This document shows, piece after piece, positions 56,227 to 64,000 of a stretch of DNA of 64,000 bases (position 1 is the first letter of the stretch; every line of letters begins with the position of its first letter). Origin of the DNA: Ancistrus triradiatus (lineage: Eukaryota; Chordata; Actinopteri; Siluriformes; Loricariidae); contig JAJAGP010000093.1 of the NCBI GenBank assembly GCA_025084515.1, positions 679,967 to 743,966 on the forward strand. The letters are read 5' to 3'. Under the pieces are notes generated by a model. It did not search any database. It saw only the letters and a list, made by a program, of their open reading frames with translations, and was not told where the DNA came from. Both the position numbers and the translations under genes were made by a program.

Positions 56227-57082
56227 TATGTGGACAAAAGTATTGGTACACACATCTGTTACCACAATACAATTGATGTCAGGTGTTTTCTTCAGTCCCA
56301 ATGCCACAGATGCATAAAAACAAGCACCTAACCACGCAGTGTGGCTTTACAAACATTTTTGAAAGAATGGGCCATTCTAAAGAGCTTACTAAATTTGAGT
56401 GTGTGACTGTAATAGGATGCCACCGTAGCAACAAGTCAGTTTGTGAAATTTCTTCTGTCCTAGATATTCGTAACACCGCCACCTCACAGCAATAAGGTCC
56501 TGGGTTCAATCCCAGGGTGGAGTGGTCTGGGTCTTTTCTGTGTGCATTCTGCATGCCTTCCCCATGTCCACGTGGGTTTACTCCGGGTTCTCCGGTTTCC
56601 TCCCACAGTCCAAAGACATTCGTGTTAGGTTAATTGTTTACTCTAAATTGTGCATTGACTTGAGTGTATATATAGGACTAGTCTTGATGTCGCCTTGTGT
56701 ATAGATGTAACCTTGAGTGTGTTGCTGATGGCCTCTGATGCCGATAGCGATGTTAAATAAACCAAAGAAACAAACATACTAGAATATCTTCTAGATATTC
56801 CATGATCAACTGTGCATGGTTGTAATGACAAGTTTAAGCATTTAGTAACCATAACAACTCAGCCATGAAGACCACGCAGAGCGGAATTGCAGAGTACTGA
56901 GGTGCATAAAAGTCTCCAACACTCTTGACTTTTTCCTTCTGAATGAGGAAAAAATCCTACATACAGAAGAGTGGAAAGGGGGACCAACTCCATATTTAAT
57001 GCCTATGGATTTAGAATGGAATGTCATAAAATCTCCTGTAGATGTAATGTGTAGGTGTCCCAATACTTTTGTCAGTATAGTA
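56227..57082 (+). mobile_element. Internally deleted Tc1-like element with SINE-like insert
   Basis: Left end TATGTGGACAAAAGTATTGG, right end complement of CCAATACTTTTGTCAGTATA. The start of a transposase (GHSKELTKFECV) lies at 56370-56405 and a degraded tail at 56930-57060. It resembles the element at 38576-40678 and is interrupted at 56470-56790. Confidence 0.7.
56470..56790 (+). repeat. SINE-like repeat with 10-bp target duplication
   Basis: CTAGATATTC occurs at 56460-56469 and 56791-56800, flanking a B-box (GGTTCAATCCCAGGG), CCGGTTTCCTCCCACAG and CAGTCCAAAGACATTCG. It ends in an A-rich tail (AAATAAACCAAAGAAAC). The duplication and the A-rich end point to retroposition. Confidence 0.8.
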
Positions 57083-57412
57083 TAATTTCCTCACAATGAT
57101 AGCAATGCCTAAAACTTCAGAAATTTGGCTGGTCCACACTAACAAAAGTGATTTTCAAAAAACAAAGCTTTTATTTAATAATCTGAAAGCCCATGAATTT
57201 GTTGTAGGACATTTAAAATCCAATGTGTAAGGTTATTATTTGTAACAAGGCTTGAATGGTTTGAGGATACTAGCACAAAACTGAATGCAAAGCAACAAAT
57301 CAAGGAATCAGACATGAGCTCACAATGTGGAACAGTATCTAGATGGAAGGGAACTGAAAATCGCCTCATAGGGGGCACCACAGCAGGGACTGCTGTAAGC
57401 TCACACAAAAAA
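57083..57412. other. No recognised feature
   Basis: Anonymous sequence between a Tc1 element and a SINE. Confidence 0.4.
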
Positions 57413-57415
57413 CTG

Positions 57416-57560
57416 TGGGACTGTGGTAACCTAGTGGTTAAGGTACTAGACTCTGGACCAGAAGGTCCAGGGTACAAATCCCACATCTGCCAAGCTGCCA
57501 TTGTTGGGTCCTTGAGCAAGGATAAGGGTGTCTGCTAAATGCTCTAAATGTAAATGTAAA
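57416..57560 (+). repeat. tRNA-derived SINE with internal deletion
   Basis: The head (TGGTAACCTAGTGGTTAAGG) and B-box (GGTCCAGGGTACAAATCCC) are intact. A deletion removes the AACCCACAATTGC segment, so CTTGAGCAA runs straight into GGATAAGGGTGTCTGC. A TGTAAA tail follows. Confidence 0.88.
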
Positions 57561-57565
57561 AAAAG

Positions 57566-58392
57566 CCAAGCAAACACAATGTCACTTTAAATCGCTTTTA
57601 TTCCCAAGGCTTAATAAGGTAACAAACTCGGAGATGCATTCCGGAACAGGGAATGTCACCCATGGAAGGATCAGGCAGACTTGCATAAATGGTAGTCTTT
57701 GATAATCTTCCTCAGTTGTCAATACTCTGACGAGACGGATCACCTTTAAAGGGCCAGGGTGGAGCCCAGAGTTACAGCAAAGGAGGCGTGATGAGAGCCA
57801 GATAAGAACTACAGTAATACATGATCAATCATAGGTCCTCACAAACATTGTAATACAAACATGTGTGTATATTGATTCTGCTATGAAATGCAAGCACTGG
57901 ACATAACCACAAGTGTATTGAACAGAAGCAGCACACAGAATGGAACATTACCAGTGGACTCCTATAGAGCTTTTGGCTACGTTTTACACAGAGCAGCTTG
58001 TGCAGTTCACATTTTCTATCCACAGTCCACTCTGTCACTTTTCAGCTCCCACACAGCCCAAATGGCTTGCTACTGTGTGACTCCCGGTCTAGTTTTCTAG
58101 TTTCATTCCTCAATCACTTCTTCAATTAGAGGGGCATAGGACTCCATTGTCTCCTGACGGTCTTTCTCATTCTTTCCCCAGACATACCCATGTTACATTT
58201 CATGTGCTGTGTATGCATTACATATGACTGAAAAAGATCTACCATGATTTCACCAAACATCTGAACCCCACAATTAAATGGAAATGTCAATGGGAACATT
58301 AAAGCAAGGATTCCTTATTGATGCCAGATGTGAATTTATTAAAACATGTCTATTTCTTCCACTTATTTAACATATGCATTTGAGAAATAGAT
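57566..58392. other. No recognised feature
   Basis: Anonymous sequence; the 70-codon frames on both strands near 57829-58100 lack motifs. Confidence 0.4.
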
Positions 58393-58394
58393 TA

Positions 58395-58748
58395 CCGTAT
58401 TTTTCGGACCATAAGGCGCACTTAAAATCCTTTAACTTTCTCAAAAATCGACAGTGCGCCTAAAAATGCGGTGCGTCTAATGTATGAATTAATTCTGGTT
58501 GTGCTTTCTGACCTAGAACCGATTGTAGATGGTACACGGCGCTCATAAATCTGTCAAAATGTTTTAGCACGGCCTTGGTAAGTAACAAAGCTTATGGCCA
58601 CCGTAGTGCGCAGCAACGCGGAGTAATACGGTATGTGCTTCAGCATTAGGGTACGTGCATTCATTCATTTATTTTCGAAGCGGATTTCAAACACAACGCT
58701 ATCAGTCACGCAGTACAACATGGACATAGAGCAGCTGCGAGAGAATTC
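58395..58748 (+). mobile_element. pogo/Tigger-type derivative, copy 3, right end lost
   Basis: It begins CCGTATTTTTCGGACC after TA and follows copy 2 closely to GAGAGAATTC, where similarity stops abruptly inside the helix-turn-helix relic. Confidence 0.82.
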
Positions 58749-59159
58749 ACTGTGATTTTTATTCTAGTAAATTATTACAACTTAATCTGTAAAATACCTG
58801 TTTCAGATGAGTGATCAACACCTTTAGAATAACCATAGAATAACATGCCCAGGTACAACCAATCACTTTCCACATCATACACACCAGGCTAATTGAATTG
58901 CAACTGACATCAACTGCAATGGTTTTGATTATTACAGAATAATACCAGTTGCTCCTTGAGGATTCCACTACTAGTGGTGTGTGTTACTGCAAAGAACTCA
59001 CCATGGTTGGAAAGGTGCTGTCAAAAGGGCTCTGCAATAAAGTTGTGGAAAGGCACAAGTGAGGAGAAGGATGCAGAAATATAGTTTTGAGTTTTGAGAA
59101 ATGTTCAGTTTTGAGTACACTCAGAGCATTATTAAGAAATATGGAACCACTGACATCTT
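58749..59159. other. No recognised feature
   Basis: Anonymous; may include decayed left parts of the next Tc1 remnant. Confidence 0.35.
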
Positions 59160-59640
59160 GCCTACCCTCCAAGCCTGAAGGCTGAGCCAGAAAGATATTG
59201 ATCAGGGAATCTACCAAGAGGCCAGTGGCAGCTTTGTGGGAAATCTTTATGGCTAAAATTGGTCAGTCTGTGCATGTGATGACCATCGCACGTTTTCCAA
59301 AACGCTGACCTGTGTGAGTGGCAAGAAAGAAGCCTTGTCTGAAAAAGTACCATACTTAGTTGTGTTTGCACTTCTGATGCTATGTGGTGGAAAGTGTTCA
59401 TGTCAGATGAGACCAAGCTAGAGGTTTTTGACTGAAATCCAAAATCAATATTTGGTAAAAACCAAACATAGCACACAATGTATTACACCATACTTGCTGT
59501 GAAGCATGCTAGTGGCGACATTATGTTGTAGGGGCGTTTTTCTTCAACGGCAACTGGGTAGTTAATCAGGATTTAAGGTAAAATAGGAACAGTCTAATAC
59601 ACCTTAATACTTTTGGAAAACCTGCTGAACTGTGCTAGAT
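59160..59640 (+). mobile_element. Degraded Tc1-like transposase
   Basis: CQMRPS-type text near 59405 (degraded MSDETK), then LTEIQNQYLVK, then a GGGS-like block near 59500-59540 (GTGAAGCATGCTAGTGGCG). It is heavily mutated, and no ends were found. Confidence 0.5.
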
Positions 59641-59964
59641 AGGTGGTTCATCTAATTTACCAGCACAGCAATGTAAATAAAAATTATGAAAACTTGATTC
59701 TGTGGCTGAATTACATGAAGAGAGTAGTCCATAGCTGCTCAAAAACACATAGAACTGAACATGAACAATTCTGTAAGGAAGAACGTCCAAATATTTCTCA
59801 ATCTTGGTCTGTACACATATCAGAATACACTGATGGTTGTCATTTTAAAACAACAGGTGGCTCAACAAAGAGGGCTGATCATTCTGGCTTTTCATTGGTA
59901 TTCATTTTCAGAACTGTTGAAGGACATCTTGAATGTTGTGTAGATAAAGCTGGAAAAGTAAACA

Positions 59965-60810
59965 GTGGTACTTCGGTTCTCGACCACCTCAGAACTCGTC
60001 GAAATTTGTCTTCGTTCTCGTCATTTGCTCTGTACTCTTTGCACTTGCTTAAACTGTATGAGACCTGTTTCACGATTGATGAGTCACAATTCAGTACCCA
60101 GTGATTCAGATTTACAATAGCTCTTGCTCATTGAAGATCTCTGCTATGTTTTTTTTAAATTATCATTTCTACATTTATAGTACTGTATCCTTAGTGCAAA
60201 TATGTCTCCATGTGTCCTAAAAATGTTACTATTGACAGTCAACCGAAAGGGAAACAGGAGCTGAATTCTGCAGAACACAAGCTGCAGTTAGCTATGCTAG
60301 CACACTGGAGTTCACAAAAAAGTGTTCCTTTTTCTTTTCACTTTCAATCCATTGCTCACTAAATTGCATGAGATTTTTCAACACTTTATCAAATAAGCTT
60401 TGTGTTAATGATTTTGGCCCACTGTAGGTTAATGCAAGTGTTCTAAACATTAACTTGCTTATCATTACTTATCATAGGCTCCGCTATATACAGTATAGAC
60501 TGCTCTACCAAACACTCGTAACACTCATCAGTTCATGATATATTTAACGTATGATGAAGTTTTTGGAGCATATCCCCTTCGTAAATCAGGGAGCTCCTGT
60601 ACAATACATCTCCATTAATGCATGTAATGCCTTATACAGTGGGGATTTTCTGTGTTTCTGGAACAGATTAATTCAATTTACATTAATATATTCAATTCAC
60701 TAGACAATTTCCTATATTACTTATGGGAAAAAATTGCTTGGTACTTGTCATTTTCGGTTCTTGACAAGCTTTATAGTACGAATTAACGACGAGAACCAAG
60801 ATACACAAGC
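59965..60810 (+). mobile_element. Composite terminal-inverted-repeat element, copy 2
   Basis: Left end CAGTGGTACTTCGGTTCTCG, right end complement of a GAGAACCAAGATAC block near 60795-60805. The interior carries the same approximately 700-bp core as 24985-25690, including GTAAATCAGGGAGCTCCTG near 60580. It has no transposase. One element type seems to have inserted in another before both copies spread, or the two share a composite ancestor. Confidence 0.7.
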
Positions 60811-60894
60811 GTTGAAGAGGTTAATCATGTTCTTAATACCCACACCTGTCAGTGTGATGGATAAATCTGGGTTTGATTCACAGGAAAAGTACAT

Positions 60895-61340
60895 TAATGT
60901 CTACAGTAAAGTTTGATGGAAGAGGAACAATGACCTTGAGCATTTTTCTGTTCCCCCTTAGTTCCAAAAATCCTAATTCCACAAAATACAGTGACATTTC
61001 AGAGGACTGTGTGCTTCCATGTGTGTGGCAACATGTCAGTGCCCTTGTGCAAGGTATGGTAGGTTAAGAAATTGTTTGCCAAATCTGGTGGAGCAACTTG
61101 ACAGGCCTACACAAAACCCTGACCTCAATCCCATCCACTGTCTGTTGGGATGAAATGGAACAGCAATTGCAAGCCAGGCATGACCTCTCTGAGGACTGTA
61201 TGGCTGAATTGAAGAAAATACTTGTAGTCACACTCCAAAAATCTAGTGGAAAGCCTTCGTGGATGGAGAAAGGCAGATAAAGAGACACCATCATAAATCT
61301 AGGGCTTCTGAATGTAATGTTTGGTTCTTTTGGCATGATG
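60895..61340 (+). mobile_element. Tc1-like transposase, C-terminal half
   Basis: Near 61080-61130 is VEQLDRPTQNPDLNPI with the third acidic region changed, then a degraded ELxxxLxAR-like helix and a WKAFVDGER-like end near 61250. It resembles the 38576-40678 family. Confidence 0.55.
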
Positions 61341-61916
61341 TTGGATAAACATTGACTCATACAGTATTAACTTCAGCTAATTATTCACAAGAATGGTGGG
61401 ATCTTGCTCAAGGGCCTGGCTAACTAATATTGTTTGGTCCTTGATTGAGACTCTTAAGCCTTTAAAAGAGGCTGATCCATTCTGTGCCCTACTTCATTTT
61501 AAGTCTGGTTATGAAAATAATGTGTATTGTGAAAAAGACTGTGTCTTTTTTAATAGTCATGCAGTGCCAGTTCATAAACCTTAATGTAAATGTGTTCTGG
61601 TCTTGACAGTAACGCGTGCATTCTATAAACCATGTTGGCACATTTTATTCCCTGCATTTTGATTTCCTTTAGAATTCAGTGTGCAGTTCTTGTAGGGTGA
61701 AAACCACATAGCCTGCAAAATGCAAATTGAAAGTGTCTGTTTTAAAAAATCATCAGTGTCAGTATTTTGCAAACGTTGTCAACACTGCACATATCGCCCA
61801 TTTCAGAAAACAGAGCTCAAGCAGATTTTTATGATAATGTTACAGGTTTGAATCTGATTGGTAATGAGTGCTGTTCTGTGTAATGGGTTAGCCAACTGGA
61901 CTCTAATGTTCTAAGG
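61341..61916. other. No recognised feature
   Basis: Anonymous sequence up to the hAT element. Confidence 0.4.
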
Positions 61917-62114
61917 CAGGGGTGTCAAACTCATTTTCACCGAGAGCCATATCAGCATTAAAGTTGCCCTCAAAGGGCCAGTTGTAACTATAAGACAGTA
62001 AATGTAACTAAATGTAATGTAAAATAAATGTAACTACTCCTTAACATATTATTAAACAACTGTATTAATTTATTTACTGTAACATTTGTCTGCACGAACA
62101 CAAACTGGTAAATA

Positions 62115-62663
62115 CAGTGAATACATTGCAGTCTGCCTGTTAATTCTTGGACAGTTTGTTGTTTTTCTTGGAGGCTACATTTACCATACTTAGCTCCGAG
62201 TTTGGTGTGAAAATGTCGACGTAGATTCCCAGGAAAAAAATTGTACTGTGAATGTTCATAGTAAAACTGTGAACTGCTTGACAGTTTTAATGTGAATTTT
62301 CACAGTTTGACCATGAAGTTCACAGTTGTACTATGAATTTTCGATGGTAATTTGGCCACTCTATGGTTCTACTGTGAAATTTCATAGTACAACTGTAAAC
62401 TTGGTTGAGTATGAACTAACCATGAATGATTTCACAGTTGTACTATGAATTTTGGTGGTAATTTTGACTACTGTCAAATTTCACAGTACATTTTTTCCTG
62501 GGTTGTACTCTTTGAGGACTGATACGGCCTCATAACACAAAAGACATACCGGTTTTTCCCCTTGAAGCACAAACTTGTATTCGCTTTCCCATCGTTCTTG
62601 AAACTGCCCTCCATCTGTATACATTTTTATTCTTCCTGGACTTTTTGGGATCATTTGTACCAC
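62115..62663 (-). pseudogene. BED-type zinc finger of a hAT transposase, split
   Basis: From the Met at 62663 the frame reads FQERWESEYKFVLQGEKPVCLLCYEAVSVLKEYN. At that point a 275-bp element intervenes. It resumes at 62227 with NLRRHFHTKLGAKYGKC and continues to LTGRLQC. Together this is the N-terminal BED-like zinc finger (Cys-x2-Cys, then His) that binds DNA in hAT transposases of the GTF2IRD2/ZBED-related kind. The second His of the usual pair appears replaced, since the text reads HTKL where TKH is common. The catalytic LDETTD block is not present. Confidence 0.78.
62228..62502. mobile_element. Miniature inverted-repeat element inside the hAT frame
   Basis: Ends CCCAGGAAAAAAATTGTACTG and its complement; TT on each side (62226-62227 and 62503-62504). 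The interior repeats a CACAGTTGTACTATGAATTTT block at about 62320 and 62430, and inverse versions of the same block alternate with it, so the whole element can fold. It codes for nothing. Confidence 0.82.
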
Positions 62664-62844
62664 TAAACCGCTGTCGTTACACGCTGATGTGGATACACTA
62701 CCATCCAGTGGTGGGATGCCGTCACTTCGTGGGTAACGTACTCGATAAAATCCGTAATTTGTAACGCAATGTTTTGTGGGAAATATAGTTTATGGTGAAT
62801 ATACGCTTTAAAGTAGTATAGACTCATTTGACATGCACCTTTTA

Positions 62845-63230
62845 AGTCCTGCACACCGGCTTGGAGGAATTTTAGCCCATTCCTCCGTACAGAACAGCTT
62901 CAGATCTGGGATGTTGGTGGGTTTCCTCACATTAACTGCTCGCTTCAGGTTCTTCCACAACATTTCAATTGGGTTAAGGTCAGGACTTTGACTTGGCCAT
63001 TCCAAAACATGAACTTTATTCTTCTTTAACCATTCTTTGGTAGAACGACTTGTGTGCTTAGGGTCGTTGTCTTGCTGCATGACCCACCGTCTCTTGAGAT
63101 TCAGTTCATGGACAGATGTCCTGACATTTTCCTTTAGAATTCTCTGATCTAATTCAGAATTCATTGTTCCATCAATGACGGCAAGCCATCCTGGTCCAGA
63201 TGCAGCAAAACAGGCCCAAACCATGATTTG
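62845..63230 (-). mobile_element. Tc1 family E fragment, catalytic half
   Basis: The minus-strand frame 63224-62808 reads MVWACFAASGPG, TMNSELDQRILKENVRTSVHELN, MQQDNDPKHTSRSTKEWL (second Asp), WPSQSPDLNPIEMLWKNLKRAV (third acidic residue intact) and KLFCTEEWAKIPPSRC. It is the best-preserved catalytic half in the window but lacks the DNA-binding half and both termini. Confidence 0.82.
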
Positions 63231-63242
63231 GGATTGGACGTA

Positions 63243-63338
63243 GTTATTAGGAGATAATCTAAACTTGTAAAGTTGCTTTGAGACAATTCTCCATTGTAAA
63301 AAGCGCTATATAAATAAATATGACTTGACTTGACTCTC
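63243..63338 (-). repeat. Interspersed repeat fragment
   Basis: AAGTTGCTTTGAGACAATT and AGCGCTATATAAATAAATA, followed by ACTTGACTTGACT. It is the inverse of the repeat at 18895-19090. Confidence 0.6.
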
Positions 63339-63393
63339 GCGGGCCACATAAAATGACATGGCGGGCCACGAGTTTGACACATATATTCTAAGG

Positions 63394-63888
63394 TATAGTA
63401 AAGTATAATCCCAGTTTTGATGTTTTATCGTTGCCCTATAGCTAATGCTAACCTTGCTGCAGGCCTTTGTTTTAGTATTTTTTATTTTATACCTTAATGA
63501 AGAATGAACATTAGAGGATAAAAAAGAAGAATCTGGCTAATCTTTCTCTGTTGAATCAGAACACCTTCATTACTCAGGTGTTTTTTTTATGACTGGAATA
63601 TGATTTAACCCTAATGTGGTGATGACGTAGTAGATTAGTGCTCACTGAGTTCAGACATGGATCTGAACATGTCCATACAAGCTCTGCTATTTAAAATGTA
63701 GAGTGCTGCTCTCTTTACCACATATATAGCAAATATAATTAAACCCATCTGGGATATAACATATAATGCTCACCGTCGCTCTGCTAACTGCGTTAGATGG
63801 TTTTCCTGCTTGCGAAAAAGGGTTATCTAAGTAAGTACTGGCCAATTAGTCTTACATGAGCTATCTGATTATTAAGCTGATTCGACTT
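63394..63888. other. No recognised feature
   Basis: Anonymous sequence to the right of the hAT element. Confidence 0.4.
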
Positions 63889-64000
63889 TAGTTTCGCTCT
63901 TAGATTTATCATCATACCCGGGCCACTTAATGTCGATGTGAATACTTCACATTTTATTCGAAATTTGACTCCATGACTGTAGTTTCGCTCTTAGATTTAT
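63889..64000. repeat. Possible start of a tandem repeat of about 91 bp
   Basis: A 21-bp block (AGTTTCGCTCTTAGATTTAT core) occurs at 63889-63909 and again at 63980-64000, the window edge. The two are identical and 91 bp apart. One more unit would be needed to call an array. Confidence 0.45.

Larger units (their letters stand above)
61917..63385 (-). mobile_element. hAT transposon remnant with nested insertions
   Basis: Exact 8-bp target duplication TTCTAAGG at 61909-61916 and 63386-63393, the hallmark of hAT elements. Inverted ends share GTGTCAAACTC. The minus strand keeps the zinc-finger N-terminus of a transposase. Most of the catalytic part is missing. Inside lie a 275-bp inverted-repeat element (62228-62502), a Tc1 fragment (62845-63230) and another repeat fragment (63243-63338). 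Confidence 0.88.

Overview
The window looks like about 64 kb of teleost nuclear DNA, nearly all of it intron or intergenic sequence packed with transposable elements. A fish is suggested by the dense mix of Tc1/mariner, hAT, PIF/Harbinger and pogo-type DNA transposons, an L2-type LINE, a Penelope-like element and many copies of a tRNA-derived SINE. An ostariophysan such as a catfish is a guess from remembered repeat families, not something the window proves. There is no operon, CRISPR array, rRNA or functional tRNA gene.

Only one piece of host coding sequence is convincing: a single exon at 43690-44109 (+). It is 420 bp, has clean splice sites and symmetric phase 1-1 ends, and encodes one V-type immunoglobulin domain carrying the Glu-Trp-Ile motif of the EWI family. 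IGSF3 is the best match from memory. No other exon of that gene was recognised, so the exon seems to sit between an upstream intron of up to 43.7 kb and a downstream intron of up to 19.9 kb.

Layout. 1-2.6 kb: no recognised feature. 2.6-6.2 kb: Tc1 fragments, a SINE and a Harbinger-like element. 6-13.6 kb: mostly anonymous, with SINEs and a pogo-type element inside a SINE. 13.7-21.6 kb: Tc1 remnants, a second pogo element and SINEs. 21.7-23.3 kb: one Tc1 element inside another. 24.9-30 kb: composite inverted-repeat elements and Tc1 fragments. 30.1-31.1 kb: a SINE split by a terminal-inverted-repeat element. 32-34.2 kb: a dead L2-type LINE on the minus strand. 36.2-37.65 kb: a fold-back repeat that contains about 1 kb of unusual, CpG-rich sequence. 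38.6-40.7 kb: a Tc1 element split by a Penelope-like element with a GIY-YIG nuclease region. 42.3-45.9 kb: the exon, bracketed by two same-family, same-orientation Tc1 copies. 46-57 kb: a second Harbinger copy, SINEs and several Tc1 elements. 58.4-61.3 kb: a third pogo copy, a second composite element and Tc1 remnants. 61.9-63.4 kb: a hAT element with an 8-bp target duplication and three other repeats inside it.

The mobile elements form a readable nested record. Target duplications recognised by eye are TA for Tc1 and pogo, TAA/TTA for Harbinger, 8 bp for hAT, 11 bp for the Penelope-like element and 10 bp for one SINE-like insert. The SINE shares its 3' tail with the L2-type LINE, which suggests that such a LINE mobilised it. 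None of the transposase or reverse transcriptase genes appears intact.
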